NCBI GenBank assembly: GCA_019638575.1
Contig: JAHBTN010000008.1
Location: 62,001 to 126,000 of the forward strand
Direction: 5' to 3'
Length of the DNA stretch: 64,000 nucleotides
Origin: Ferruginibacter sp.
Lineage (GTDB): Bacteria > Bacteroidota > Bacteroidia > Chitinophagales > Chitinophagaceae
Part shown: piece after piece, positions 25,300 through 35,250 of the stretch
How the letters are laid out: each line of letters starts with the position of its first letter
Position numbering within the stretch: position 1 is the stretch's first letter
Program-made: the position numbers and the translations under genes
Notes under the pieces: model-generated
Seen by the model: only the letters and a program-made list of their open reading frames with translations
Database searches by the model: none
Told to the model about the DNA's origin: nothing

Positions 25300-26055
25300 T
25301 TACTTAAACATGACTAAACTTATGAAAACAACCAGGATTGAAAAAAACAGATACCCCAGGATAGTTAACCCTACAACTGCTAATACTTTTATTACGATTG
25401 ATTTTATGGGTTTGCTTTTATAAAATTCTTTAAAAAACCAGAATAAAATTAGTGGCACTATTAACATTAATAGTTGCGTAATTAAATAAAATGTATTTGG
25501 AGAGTGCCTGACAACGAACATGACAGGATAAAAGATGATGATGGTTATTAAAGTGTAAAACGACTGGATGTATGCATTTATCACAAGGTGCTCGTAATAA
25601 TTGTGTCCCCATTTTTTAAAAGCAATCCAGGTTGAAAGTGCAAATAACGGAATCAGCAGCAGGATGATGATGGATGTGTAATTGGCCAGGAAATTCATGA
25701 AATCTCCCATTTGGCTGCTGTTAATATTCTTTTGAGTATAATAATCATTCATCACTTCTTTTAATTTCAGCAGCTTGTACGAAATAAAAGTGGCGATACC
25801 ACTCAGTATAAAAACCAGTAAGATGGGTTTGTAGTGGTTAACCCGGTTGCCGTTGATGAATTCCATGGCTGTTTTGCCAGGGTTTTTTAAAATTTTTTTA
25901 ATTGAGTAAAGGAAACCTTTGTTGGTATGAAATAACGTGTACTGCAATTCATCCCAGATATATTTCTTATCAATCCGTTTGTATTTCTTTTGTCCGCAAT
26001 TAATACAAAAATTTCCTGTAATTAATGCTGAACAATTATGACAGGTTTCGGCCAT
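25300..26055 (-). CDS. DUF3667 zinc-ribbon membrane protein
   Basis: The 251-residue product begins with a zinc-ribbon-like knuckle (C5, C8, C17, C20, in the patterns CHNC and CINCG). A cytoplasmic stretch at 22-65 contains LFHTNKGFLYSIKKILKNPG, followed by four or five transmembrane helices (about 80-100, 123-147, 160-183, 190-210 and 225-248). This layout is that of DUF3667, common in Bacteroidota and of unknown function. It lies 177 nt downstream of miaB's start on the far side and faces the same way as its neighbours, with no shared operon evident. Confidence 0.85.
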   Translation of the reverse strand: MAETCHNCSALITGNFCINCGQKKYKRIDKKYIWDELQYTLFHTNKGFLYSIKKILKNPGKTAMEFINGNRVNHYKPILLVFILSGIATFISYKLLKLKEVMNDYYTQKNINSSQMGDFMNFLANYTSIIILLLIPLFALSTWIAFKKWGHNYYEHLVINAYIQSFYTLITIIIFYPVMFVVRHSPNTFYLITQLLMLIVPLILFWFFKEFYKSKPIKSIVIKVLAVVGLTILGYLFFSILVVFISLVMFK

Positions 26056-26157
26056 TTTTTATTTTAAAAATAATGATTTTAACTCAACTCTAATTCTTGT
26101 CATCAATTGCTTTGAATAAGATTGATTTTATAAAAACCCGTTGACAAAAAATTGGTA

Positions 26158-26643
26158 TTATATCATTTTTATAAAATACAGCAGCAAAAAAAGAAAAATA
26201 ATTACATCAGTTATCAAAGCAAATTGTTCATTTGGCCCAACCGGTTTTTTTATTAAATGCTGAAGCCCGGCAAAGCCGTAGTACAAGCCGCTTCCCAATG
26301 CACTTACAACACGCCATGCAGGTAAAAACAAAGAAATAATACCCACAATACCAAAACAGGTATTTGCAAAACCTAATTCTCTTACAATTGGAAAACTTTC
26401 TGGATTGCTGATATGAAAGATTTCTTTTGCAGTAAAAGCAGGGTCGGTGGTTTGTTTAATGCCTGCAATAAACAACCTAAGCCCAACAGCCGAAAAAATG
26501 AACCATTTGCCGAATAAGGCAAATGAAAAAGCAGTGCCTTTATTAAGCAGTATTTGTATGATAGCACAAACAAAAGGCAAAATAAATGTGAGTAATGATA
26601 CTATTAAAAAGTATCTTTTGTTGATTGGTTGGTTATTTGCCAT
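26158..26643 (-). CDS. Four- to five-helix membrane protein, DUF6790-like
   Basis: The 161-residue product has hydrophobic segments at about 11-31, 39-62, 88-108, 112-125 and 140-159. Conserved-looking motifs are FSAVGLRLFIAGIKQ and RELGFANTCFGIVGI, then LYYGFAGLQHLIKKP. The pattern resembles DUF6790-family membrane proteins, but I am not certain. It starts 18 nt after the S41 peptidase stop on the same strand, so the two genes may form an operon. Confidence 0.65.
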   Translation of the reverse strand: MANNQPINKRYFLIVSLLTFILPFVCAIIQILLNKGTAFSFALFGKWFIFSAVGLRLFIAGIKQTTDPAFTAKEIFHISNPESFPIVRELGFANTCFGIVGIISLFLPAWRVVSALGSGLYYGFAGLQHLIKKPVGPNEQFALITDVIIFLFLLLYFIKMI

Positions 26644-26661
26644 TTGTTGTATTTATTAATT

Positions 26662-27681
26662 TTACTTCTTGTTTAACCATTGTATAGCAGATTTAATAAC
26701 AAGATCTTTTACTAAATCATTATATGATTCACCTCCTTTAATAATTACATCAGGTTTTACAAATTCGGGTAGAATTTTTTTATGTTTATTTCCTATCCGT
26801 GCGGTTGATATGAGAAAGTAGGATTTGTTATCATTAAAAACAAATCCATTTGTTGCATTTGCTAACCCTGCAGAATAATCGCCAAATAGTTTTGTTTTTT
26901 TACGTTGTTTAAAAACTATTGCAACACCTTCTCCTGAACTTGCCGTACCAGGCCCTATAAGAATTGCTACCTTTTGGGAAATTGAATTTGATATTTTGCT
27001 GGTAATTGATGCTTGTATTTTTCCATCTATCAAAAAATCGCCATTGTAAAAAGAAGCTTCATCCGTTGCTTTGCCATCCTTATCAATATAATAACTAACA
27101 ATTCTGTTATTAAAAAACATGGCTACACCGGCAAGCATTGGCCTAATATTTCCACCTCCATTTAATCGCAGGTCAATTATCCATCCTTTAGGATTTTTTT
27201 TTGATAAATCAATTATGCCATTGTAAATCCAATTGGCAAATTTGTCAATATCTACTTGTTTGCCAACTCCAATATAAGGGATATTGATATATGCAATATC
27301 ATCAATTAATTTTGTTATGATTCTTGGCCCCAAGCTCCAGGCAGCTTTAATTGAATCACTGTATCTTTTAAATAATGCAGGATTATCCAACTTATATTGG
27401 TCATCGTATTGGTAATAGGCAGCATGTTTATCTCCTAATGCATCAAAAGCAATTTTTAGTGCCGAAAAGGTTTCTGATTTATTTTTTGCATATTTAGCCG
27501 AATCGTAAACTTCATTTTTAATTTTTTCCCAGTTTACATTATAAGCATACAGCGAATTTTTACTAAGGATTTCTATACTGCTATCAATATACGCCTTCAC
27601 CGAATCGGGTGTTTGCCCTATAATATTTAAGGAACATGATAAAAAAATACTAAAGTATAAATTAAGGATTTTTGATTTCAT
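26662..27681 (-). CDS. S41-family serine peptidase, exported
   Basis: The 339-residue product has a signal peptide ending near NIIGQ (about residue 22). The S41 tail-specific protease core is visible: IAYINIPYIG near 137-146, WIIDLRLNGGGNIRPM near 175-190, and the nucleophile region IGPGTASSGEGVAIVF near 250-265, followed by GDYSAGLAN. The TASSGE form and the SAGLAN segment place it nearer the S41B (tricorn-like) group than the CtpA Ser-Lys dyad group. No PDZ domain is evident. It is predicted to process or degrade peptides in the periplasm. Substrate is unknown. Confidence 0.87.
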   Translation of the reverse strand: MKSKILNLYFSIFLSCSLNIIGQTPDSVKAYIDSSIEILSKNSLYAYNVNWEKIKNEVYDSAKYAKNKSETFSALKIAFDALGDKHAAYYQYDDQYKLDNPALFKRYSDSIKAAWSLGPRIITKLIDDIAYINIPYIGVGKQVDIDKFANWIYNGIIDLSKKNPKGWIIDLRLNGGGNIRPMLAGVAMFFNNRIVSYYIDKDGKATDEASFYNGDFLIDGKIQASITSKISNSISQKVAILIGPGTASSGEGVAIVFKQRKKTKLFGDYSAGLANATNGFVFNDNKSYFLISTARIGNKHKKILPEFVKPDVIIKGGESYNDLVKDLVIKSAIQWLNKK

Positions 27682-27847
27682 AAATAAATTTTCGTTTTAC
27701 GCCAGATGATGCAAAATGAATTAATTTTTTTAAATAAATATTCCATTCATCAAGTTTTTAAGAATGAATGTTAAGATAAAGAATCAAAAATTGAATTTGA
27801 AAATTGCGTTTACAAATTGGAAGAGTTAAAATCTCTCTTAAATACTA

Positions 27848-28360
27848 TCAATCAAACTCATTCCTAAAACCAAAGCTCTTTACATTTTTTACGCTTTCCA
27901 TTACAATATCGTCCTGGTATTCTTTAAAGGCTTCTAATTTACCTGCAATAGAAGTATCGTGCAGGGCCAGTATTTGTGCGGCAAGTATGCCGGCATTTTT
28001 TGCACCGTTTAATGCAACGGTGGCCACGGGTACGCCATAAGGCATTTGTAAGATGGATAACACCGAATCCCATCCATCGATGCTGTTGGATGATTTAATG
28101 GGAACACCAATTACCGGCAATATTGTTTGTGCGGCAATCATACCGGGCAGGTGTGCGGCGCCTCCGGCGCCGGCAATAATTACTTTAATACCACGCTCTT
28201 TTGCCTGCATGGCATAATTACGCAGGCGCTCAGGTGTACGGTGTGCCGATACAATGGTGAGTTCCGGCTCTACTTCAAACTGGCGCAGCATTTCTGCTGC
28301 CGTCTTCATCACATCAAGGTCACTTTCGCTGCCCATTACTATTCCTACTAAAGGTCCCAT
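27848..28360 (-). CDS. purE: N5-carboxyaminoimidazole ribonucleotide mutase
   Basis: Class I PurE converts N5-CAIR to CAIR in de novo purine synthesis. The 170 residues carry the family motifs GSESDLDVM near 10-18, SAHRTPERL near 39-47, [16 protein letters not shown] near 65-80, and [23 protein letters not shown] near 114-136. It works with PurK, whose gene lies 5.7 kb upstream on the same strand beyond an efflux operon. A -7 box lies 54 nt upstream of its ATG, so it probably has its own promoter. Confidence 0.96.
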   Translation of the reverse strand: MGPLVGIVMGSESDLDVMKTAAEMLRQFEVEPELTIVSAHRTPERLRNYAMQAKERGIKVIIAGAGGAAHLPGMIAAQTILPVIGVPIKSSNSIDGWDSVLSILQMPYGVPVATVALNGAKNAGILAAQILALHDTSIAGKLEAFKEYQDDIVMESVKNVKSFGFRNEFD

Positions 28361-28413
28361 GGTTTAATTTTTTATGCTGTTAAGGTATGAAATTAATGCA
28401 GTAATATTTTTTG

Positions 28414-28421
28414 CAAATATA
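28414..28421 (-). promoter_or_regulatory. -7 box TATATTTG for purE
   Basis: Exact TAnnTTTG on the minus strand in the 104-nt gap between the TolC-like gene and purE. It suggests purE can be transcribed independently of the efflux genes. Confidence 0.45.
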
Positions 28422-28464
28422 TCCGTACAGGTTTTTATGTAAAGTAATAATAAACTTAAGTAAC

Positions 28465-29790
28465 CTATTTAACCAGGTCGCCTTTAAGGCGCAGTAATTC
28501 TGTTTCGGCTAGTTTAGTATTGTAGCGTGCAGCAATCAGTCGGTCGTAGGCAAGTTCAAGGCTTTTTTGTGTTTCCCTTAGTTCAAGATAAGTGCTAATA
28601 CCAAGTTTTAATCTTTCTAAAGCGATATATACATTTTCTTTAGCCAGCAAAATATTTTCTTCTTCAAGAGCCAGCATTTTCTTTTGCAGTTCATAATCCT
28701 TAAAAGCATTGATGATGCCCAGGTTGATTTTTGATTTTTGGTTTTGGTAAGATATGTTAAGCCAGTCTAAATCAAGCTGTGCCTGCTGTATTTGCCGTTT
28801 TGTATTAAAGCCGTTTAATATGGGAATGTTGATACCAATACCATAATTAAAGCCATTGGTACGGTTGTACAGCGATGAGAAAGGGTTAATGACTGTTTTG
28901 TTATCAGTTTTTGAATAAGAGTAAGCCGAGTTGAAAGTAACCACCGGGTAACGGTCGGCTTTTCGTTCTTTTAATGTAAGCTTACCAATATCAATATTTT
29001 TTTTGGTGAGCAATAATTGAGGATTACTTGTTTCAACAGTTCCTAACACATCACCCAAAATAATATCAGTTGCAAATGTTATCGTATCGGTTACATCGTA
29101 CCTTGTATTGGGTTCTACATTCATCAACTGGTTAAGCTGTTCTTTCAATTGGTCTATCAATGTTAGTTGTTGCAGGCGTGCTGCTTTTTGTGCATTCAAA
29201 TCTACTTTGCCCTGCAGCAGTTCGGGCTTGGCGCCCAGGCCTACGCTTAATTTTTTTTCTGCCACTTTTACTCTCTCTTCATTAATGCTCATTTGTTCTT
29301 CAATGGCTTTTAACTGTTGTTTTTGCCTTACTATGTTGTAATAGTTGTTGATAACGGCAGCTACAGAATTTACCACCTGGTTTTTTATATTTAGTTCGCC
29401 AAGCTGTACAAACTGTGCCAGTTTATCACGGGTGGCAAACATTTTAAAACCATCAAACAATGTCCAGTTTAATTGTACGCTGCCAGTAAGATTGCTTGAA
29501 CGAAGGCCTTTGCTTTGCCGCTTACTACCATCGGCTAATTTTTGTTTTTGATTGTTGTTGTTAAACACAACTCCGCCGGTTGCATTCAGCCTAGGTAAAA
29601 AAGCTGCACGGGCATAAGCGTTATCCAGTGCATAAGAACTTGAATCGTTGCGTAGCAATTGTATATCGTAATTATTCTCTATAGTGGCAGTTATGGCCTG
29701 CTCTACCGTTAGTTTGTTTTGTGCATTGGCAAATGTGTGTATTGCAATAACACCAATAAACAAACAGATATATTTATACGTTTTTTTCAT
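28465..29790 (-). CDS. TolC-family outer-membrane efflux protein
   Basis: The 441-residue product has a signal peptide ending near TFANAQ (about residue 24). Two OEP repeats of long alternating helices follow, typical of TolC trimers that form an outer-membrane barrel with a periplasmic tunnel. Characteristic stretches are VEQAITATIENNYDIQLLR at the start and LGISTYLELRETQKSLE near the end. It lies 9 nt after the RND permease gene and is the last member of the adaptor-permease-TolC operon. The exported compounds are unknown. Confidence 0.92.
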   Translation of the reverse strand: MKKTYKYICLFIGVIAIHTFANAQNKLTVEQAITATIENNYDIQLLRNDSSSYALDNAYARAAFLPRLNATGGVVFNNNNQKQKLADGSKRQSKGLRSSNLTGSVQLNWTLFDGFKMFATRDKLAQFVQLGELNIKNQVVNSVAAVINNYYNIVRQKQQLKAIEEQMSINEERVKVAEKKLSVGLGAKPELLQGKVDLNAQKAARLQQLTLIDQLKEQLNQLMNVEPNTRYDVTDTITFATDIILGDVLGTVETSNPQLLLTKKNIDIGKLTLKERKADRYPVVTFNSAYSYSKTDNKTVINPFSSLYNRTNGFNYGIGINIPILNGFNTKRQIQQAQLDLDWLNISYQNQKSKINLGIINAFKDYELQKKMLALEEENILLAKENVYIALERLKLGISTYLELRETQKSLELAYDRLIAARYNTKLAETELLRLKGDLVK

Positions 29791-29799
29791 TCGTAATTT

Positions 29800-32700
29800 T
29801 TAATGAACAGCCGCTGCAGCTTCTTCGTCCAGTTCTTCCAATGCATTTTTCTTTTTCTTAGATGACAGGAACGAATACATGGCCGGTATCACAAACAAAG
29901 TAAGTATCAGCGAAAATAATATACCGCCTATTACCACAATGCCCAGCGGGATACGGCTTGTAGATGCATCTCCTAAAGACAAAGCTAATGGCAGCGCACC
30001 CAGCGACATGGCCAGGCTCGTCATCAAAATAGGCCTGAACCTTGCCACAGCAGCATCTACCACAGCCGGTATTTTCTTTAAACCTGTAATTTGTTTTTTA
30101 TTGGCAAACTCTACTATCAATATTCCATTCTTCGTCACTAATCCAATCAGCATAATCATACCTATCTGCGAAAAGATATTTAATGTTTGCCCAAATAATT
30201 TTAATGATAACAAGGCGCCGGCTATTGCAAGCGGCACGGTTATCATGATGATGATGGGATCGATAAAACTTTCGAACTGAGCAGCCAGCACCAGGAATAT
30301 TAATATCAATGCCAGTATAAAAGCAAAACTGGTATTGCTGCCGCTTTCGGCATAATCACGGGATGTACCGGCAAGCGAAGTTGTGAAAGAATCATCAAGT
30401 AATTTCTTTTTTATACTTTCCATGGCCTTAATACCATCGCCAACTGTTTTACCCGGTGCAAGGCCTGTAGATATAGTTGCAGATTTATACCTGTTAAAAT
30501 GATAGATAGTAGGAGGGGTATTGTTTTCTTCAAAACTTACCAGGTTATCTAAAGATATCTGACTACCGTTTTTGCTTCGTACATAAATTGATTTAAGGTC
30601 GTTGGGGTCGTCTCTTTCGGAGCGGCTAACCTGTCCTATAACTTCATATTGTTTTCCATCTTTTGTAAAGAAACCTATTTGGCGGTTGCTTAATGCCAAT
30701 TGCATGGCTTCAGAAATATCCTGTACACTTACACCTAATGCACTTGCTTTTAACCGGTCGATGATGATTCTTAATTCGGGCTTATTGAATTTAAGGTCCA
30801 CATCAGCGCCCTGCAAAACAGGGTTATCATTAACTGCTTCCATAAAATCGGGCAGTACTTTTTTCAGTTTTTCAAAATCTACATTCTGCAAAACAAACTG
30901 TACCGGTTGCCCGCCACGCCTGCCAACCGATATGGTTTGCTCCTGTATGCAAAAGGCCCGGCCCTGGTTGTATTTGGGAAGGTTGCGGTTTACCATATCT
31001 ACAATCTGCTGCTGTGTTCTTTTTCTTTCGCTTGGCGGTACAAGTGTTACCCTTAAAAAACCACTATTAACAGAGCCACCTAAAAAACCCGGGGCAGTTA
31101 ATGAAATCATCACATCTTTTTCGGGTACCGAATCGAGTATGAATTTGCCCAGCGTATCCATATACCTGTCCATATAATCGTAAGCAGTGCCTTCGGGGGC
31201 GGTTACCGATAAACGAAACTGGCTCCTGTCTTCCATGGGCGCTAATTCCGATTGTATATTGCTGCCAATTGTATAAATCAAAACAAAACAAATTGCTATG
31301 ATGATAAATGCGGCATACCTAATTTTCATAAAGCCATTTAATAACCGGCGGTAACCGTTTTCCATACCACGGAAAAAAGGTTCGGTCATTAAATAAAATT
31401 TTGAATGCTTGGGTTTTTTCTTGGTCATCAAAACATTTAATACCGGCGTTAATGTTAATGATACCAAAGCAGAAATAAGAACAGCGCCTGCCACCACCAT
31501 TCCAAATTCACGAAACAGCCTTCCTACAAATCCCTGTAAAAAAATTATCGGTAAAAAAACAATAGCCAGGGTAATAGAAGTAGATATAACGGCAAAATAA
31601 ATTTCTTTAGACCCTTCCCTTGCAGCCTTCCATTTATTCATGCCGGCTTCCATTCGTTTATAAATGTTTTCGGTAACCACAATACCATCATCCACCACCA
31701 GGCCGGTAGCCAAAACTATTGCCAATAGTGTTAATACATTAATGGTAAAACCAAACAGGTACATAATAAAGAAAGCGCCTATGAGAGAAACCGGTATATC
31801 AATCAGTGGCCTGAATGCAATTAACCAGTCTCGGAAAAAAAGATAAATGATAAGTATAACAAGCACCAGTGAAATGATGAGTGTTTCCTTAACTTCCGAA
31901 ATAGATTTTTTTATGTACTTGGTTTGGTCGAGCGCTATTTGTAAACTGATATCTGCAGGTACTTCTTTCTTAATCTGTTCAAGGCGTTTGTAAAATTCAT
32001 CGGATATGGCTACATAGTTGGAACCGGGCTGTGGTATAATGGCAAGAGCAATCATGGGTACACCGCTTTCTTTTAAAACCTGTTCTTCATTTTCGGGGCC
32101 CAATACCACATCAGCTACATCTTTTATTTTTATATCGCTGCCATTTACATTTTTAATAATAACATTCCTAAACTCATCTTCTGTATTTATTTTACCAAAA
32201 GTACGTACGGTAAGTTCGGTAGCATCGCCTGCAATTTTTCCGGAAGGCAGTTCTACGTTTTCCCTTATCAGCGCTGCCTGCACATCGGTAAAAGTGATGT
32301 TGTAAGCGCTCATTTGAGTTGTGTTGAACCAGATACGCATGGCATATCTTTTTTGCCCCCAAATGGATATGCTGCTTACTCCCGGAATGGTTTGCAACCT
32401 TTCAAGCAGGTTGTTGTTTGCATATTCTGTTACTTCTAACTGGTTACGGGTATTGCTTTGCACCGTCATGGCAAGAATAGGGTCGGCGCTTGCATCGGCT
32501 TTTGATACTACCGGTGGTGTATTCAGGTCGGGAGGTAGCGACCGAATGGCCTGCGAAACTTTATCCCGTACATCGTTTGCAGCGGCTTCCAGGTCTTCGC
32601 CCAGTTCAAACTCCACATTTATATTGCTGGCACCCTGGTTGCTTGAAGAAGTAATATTTTTTACACCGGCAATACCATTGATAGCTTTTTCAAGTGGTTC

Positions 32701-32892
32701 GGTAATTTGCGATTCAATAATATCGGAGTTAGCACCTGAGTAAGATGTACGTACACTAATATTGGGAGGATCAATGGCAGGATAATCCCTTACACCCAGG
32801 AATTTAAAACCAATAAAACCAAATAAGATGATGATGATACTTAGTACCATTGCCATTACCGGCCGTCTTAAACTTAACTCCGATATATTCAA
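29800..32892 (-). CDS. RND efflux permease, HAE1 type
   Basis: The 1030-residue inner-membrane proton antiporter has the AcrB-like layout: 12 helices and two large periplasmic loops (about 40-330 and 560-860). The start NISELSLRRPVMAMVLS is typical. Helix 4 carries the proton-relay pair in GLVVDDGIVVTENIYKRME near 400. The later GDASTSRIPLGIVVIGG and GLVTKNGILIVEFAN segments are also family signatures. The only available start is TTG at 32892. The gene lies 12 nt after the adaptor and 9 nt before the TolC gene. It likely exports drugs or hydrophobic compounds. Confidence 0.94.
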   Translation of the reverse strand: MNISELSLRRPVMAMVLSIIIILFGFIGFKFLGVRDYPAIDPPNISVRTSYSGANSDIIESQITEPLEKAINGIAGVKNITSSSNQGASNINVEFELGEDLEAAANDVRDKVSQAIRSLPPDLNTPPVVSKADASADPILAMTVQSNTRNQLEVTEYANNNLLERLQTIPGVSSISIWGQKRYAMRIWFNTTQMSAYNITFTDVQAALIRENVELPSGKIAGDATELTVRTFGKINTEDEFRNVIIKNVNGSDIKIKDVADVVLGPENEEQVLKESGVPMIALAIIPQPGSNYVAISDEFYKRLEQIKKEVPADISLQIALDQTKYIKKSISEVKETLIISLVLVILIIYLFFRDWLIAFRPLIDIPVSLIGAFFIMYLFGFTINVLTLLAIVLATGLVVDDGIVVTENIYKRMEAGMNKWKAAREGSKEIYFAVISTSITLAIVFLPIIFLQGFVGRLFREFGMVVAGAVLISALVSLTLTPVLNVLMTKKKPKHSKFYLMTEPFFRGMENGYRRLLNGFMKIRYAAFIIIAICFVLIYTIGSNIQSELAPMEDRSQFRLSVTAPEGTAYDYMDRYMDTLGKFILDSVPEKDVMISLTAPGFLGGSVNSGFLRVTLVPPSERKRTQQQIVDMVNRNLPKYNQGRAFCIQEQTISVGRRGGQPVQFVLQNVDFEKLKKVLPDFMEAVNDNPVLQGADVDLKFNKPELRIIIDRLKASALGVSVQDISEAMQLALSNRQIGFFTKDGKQYEVIGQVSRSERDDPNDLKSIYVRSKNGSQISLDNLVSFEENNTPPTIYHFNRYKSATISTGLAPGKTVGDGIKAMESIKKKLLDDSFTTSLAGTSRDYAESGSNTSFAFILALILIFLVLAAQFESFIDPIIIMITVPLAIAGALLSLKLFGQTLNIFSQIGMIMLIGLVTKNGILIVEFANKKQITGLKKIPAVVDAAVARFRPILMTSLAMSLGALPLALSLGDASTSRIPLGIVVIGGILFSLILTLFVIPAMYSFLSSKKKKNALEELDEEAAAAVH

Positions 32893-32904
32893 CTTACTTT
32901 AGTT

Positions 32905-33969
32905 TTAAGGTTTGTTTATTTTACTTAATGATACTTTTGATCCATCTTTTGTAGTGAGCAGCCCTGTTATTAAAACAGTATCGCCTGCTTTAAGGCCCGA
33001 TGTTATTTCTACCATGGACGAATCCCTGATACCGGTTGTTACTGTTTCCATAGAAGCAATACCGCTGCGGTAAACTATAACCTGCTTATCTCTTGCCCTT
33101 GGTATCACTGCCTGCGAAGGAATCATCAGCGCTGCATCATTTTGTCCCAGTTCAATTTTTACTTTTACAAATGAACCGGCAATCAGGCTGGCATCGGGTT
33201 TATCAACAAGTGCCCTTATTTTAAGGCTTCGGGTATCTTCCGATATATTATTTTCGGTTGCAATTATTTTGGCTTTGTAATCTTTTTCACTGCTTTCTAT
33301 ACCAAAATCAACCGTGTTGCCAATTTTCATGCGGCTGCCATATTTTTCCGGTACAGTAAATTCAAGTTTCAACTGGTTTTCTTTTCTTAATGTACTTATT
33401 GTGGTAGCCGGTGTTATATAAGCGCCTACACTGATATTTCTTAAACCAAGTTTGCCACTAAAGGGTGCTCTTAACTGCGTGCGTGCAATACTTGTTTGAA
33501 TGATATTGATATCGGCCTGTATATTGTTTACAGATAGTTTGTATGTTTCATACTCTTGCTGGCTTACACCGTTTATCTTCAGCAAGGCTTCGTACCTGCT
33601 CATTGTTTCCTGGGCCACTTTTAACTGTACCCTTAGTTTGCTCAGTTGTGCCTGCAGGTCGCCATCATACAATTTCACCAATATGCTTCCCTGCGATACA
33701 TGACTTCCTTCTTTAAAATAAATACCCGTAACCCTACCCGAAACTTCGGGATGAAGTTCGGTTTCTTCGGCAGGAATCAGGCTGCCCGGCATTTCAATTT
33801 CATGTGTCAGCACTTTTCCGGTAACTATATATGCTTCTACTTTTGCAGGTGGCCTGTTGCCTCCCTGTACGCCTGTTTTCTTTTCATCTTTTGCCGATGA
33901 TTGGCAGGAACTGATAAACAGCAATAAGCTGAAAATTGATAACAATATGCCGATAGGTTTATTTATCAC
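32905..33969 (-). CDS. RND periplasmic adaptor (membrane fusion protein), lipoprotein
   Basis: This adaptor links the RND permease to TolC. A GTG start at 33969 gives a clean lipoprotein signal, with INKPIGILLSIF then LLFISSCQSS, and Cys23 as the predicted lipidation site. The open frame continues to a TTG at 34026, but that adds a polar 19-residue extension and there is no ATG. Domains follow in the usual order: barrel-sandwich and lipoyl half (IPAEETELHPEVSGRVTGI near 60), an alpha-hairpin (about 95-150), the second lipoyl half (TQLRAPFSGKLGLRNI) and a beta-barrel. Downstream come the permease and TolC genes. Confidence 0.9.
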   Translation of the reverse strand: MINKPIGILLSIFSLLLFISSCQSSAKDEKKTGVQGGNRPPAKVEAYIVTGKVLTHEIEMPGSLIPAEETELHPEVSGRVTGIYFKEGSHVSQGSILVKLYDGDLQAQLSKLRVQLKVAQETMSRYEALLKINGVSQQEYETYKLSVNNIQADINIIQTSIARTQLRAPFSGKLGLRNISVGAYITPATTISTLRKENQLKLEFTVPEKYGSRMKIGNTVDFGIESSEKDYKAKIIATENNISEDTRSLKIRALVDKPDASLIAGSFVKVKIELGQNDAALMIPSQAVIPRARDKQVIVYRSGIASMETVTTGIRDSSMVEITSGLKAGDTVLITGLLTTKDGSKVSLSKINKP

Positions 33970-34071
33970 TTTTATCTGTATTAAATAATTGATACTTTGG
34001 CTGCTAAGTTCATTAATTAACCTCAAATGGAGAATAAAAAGTTACGAATGGAGATTATAAAGGATGGGAGA

Positions 34072-35250
34072 TTATTTATTTGCCGAAATAACTTTTAGCG
34101 TTTGCTTTACACGGTTAGCCTGGTGTATCAATTCCTGCTTTTCCTTACTAAGTATGGTAATATGCCCCATTTTACGGCCGGGTTTAGTTTCTTTTTTACC
34201 ATAGATATGAACAAACACATTTTCAATATCCATAATTTCTGTAAGCCCTTCATAAATAGCTTCGCCATTATATCCGGGTTCGCCCAGGAGGTTTACAATG
34301 GCTGCCGGTAAAATATGTTCGGTGCTGCCCAAAGGGTAGCCAAGCATCACCCGCCAAAGCATATCAAACTGCGAACTGTAATTGGCTTCAATGGTATGAT
34401 GCCCACTGTTATGTACCCGGGGGGCAGTTTCATTTACAAAAACATTATCATCAATATCTACAAATAATTCAACTGCAAATATGCCGGGGCTTTTTAACTC
34501 TTTCACCACTTTTAATGCCACGGCTTCTACTTTCCACAATACTTTTTCTGCAAGGCCGGCCGGGCTTACCTGGTAATCAAGTAAATTAAGCATGTTATCA
34601 AAAACCATATCTACAGGCGGGTAAATGGCAGTATTGTTATTGTTATCTACAGCTACAATAACTGCTATTTCTTTTTTAACAGCAACCAATTTTTCTAATA
34701 CTGCAGGTGCATCAAAACCTCTTTCTAAATCTGCATTTGTTTTCAACAGTTCTACTCCACGGCCATCATAGCCTCCCATAGCTATTTTATGAGCAGCAGG
34801 TAAAAAATTTAAATGCTGTTGTAGTTCTGATTTGTTTTGGGTAACGATAAATTCGCTGCTTGGTATTTGGTTAGATTTATAAAACTGCTTTTGCTGTATT
34901 TTATCTTTTATTATTTTAAGCGCTCCTGGTTTAGGATAAATGCTTATGCCTTCGGCTTCCAGTTTTTCCAAGGCCTCTACATTCACCGATTCAATCTCAA
35001 TGGTTAAAGCATCAAGACCTTTACCAAATGCATATACATCATCAAAGTTGCTGATATCGCCTTTTGTAAAATGATGGCAAAGGTGGGCAGCAGGGCAATG
35101 CTCATCTTTTTCCATTACAAAAGTTTCAACCGGGTAATTAATGGCTGCCTGTAATAACATACGGCCAAGCTGTCCGCCGCCCAAAATGCCTACTTTTTTT
35201 ATTGTGGAATTGTTTTGCGCAGTTTGGTTATGGTGGTAAACTTTATCCAA
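34072..35250 (-). CDS. purK: N5-carboxyaminoimidazole ribonucleotide synthase
   Basis: This ATP-grasp enzyme makes N5-CAIR from AIR, bicarbonate and ATP, the step before PurE. The 392-residue frame has the N-terminal KKVGILGGGQLGRML motif at about 18-32 and the ATP-grasp segment MGGYDGRGVELLK near 157-169. Later come FAVELFVDIDDNVFVNETAPR and HNSGHHTIEA, all diagnostic. The only start codon upstream of the glycine-rich loop is TTG at 35250, which gives a short 18-residue polar extension. It is followed on the same strand by the efflux operon. Confidence 0.95.
   Translation of the reverse strand: MDKVYHHNQTAQNNSTIKKVGILGGGQLGRMLLQAAINYPVETFVMEKDEHCPAAHLCHHFTKGDISNFDDVYAFGKGLDALTIEIESVNVEALEKLEAEGISIYPKPGALKIIKDKIQQKQFYKSNQIPSSEFIVTQNKSELQQHLNFLPAAHKIAMGGYDGRGVELLKTNADLERGFDAPAVLEKLVAVKKEIAVIVAVDNNNNTAIYPPVDMVFDNMLNLLDYQVSPAGLAEKVLWKVEAVALKVVKELKSPGIFAVELFVDIDDNVFVNETAPRVHNSGHHTIEANYSSQFDMLWRVMLGYPLGSTEHILPAAIVNLLGEPGYNGEAIYEGLTEIMDIENVFVHIYGKKETKPGRKMGHITILSKEKQELIHQANRVKQTLKVISANK

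Noticed and set aside
26662..27681. S41 peptidase lacking the catalytic Lys
   Set aside because: The position equivalent to the CtpA lysine is not Lys, but the TASSGE and SAGLAN forms fit the tricorn-like S41B group, which uses a different active-site set, so this is not evidence of inactivation.
30602..31177. Plus-strand ORF of 191 codons opposite the RND permease
   Set aside because: It is antisense to a clear HAE1 permease and has low-complexity Ser/Leu composition.
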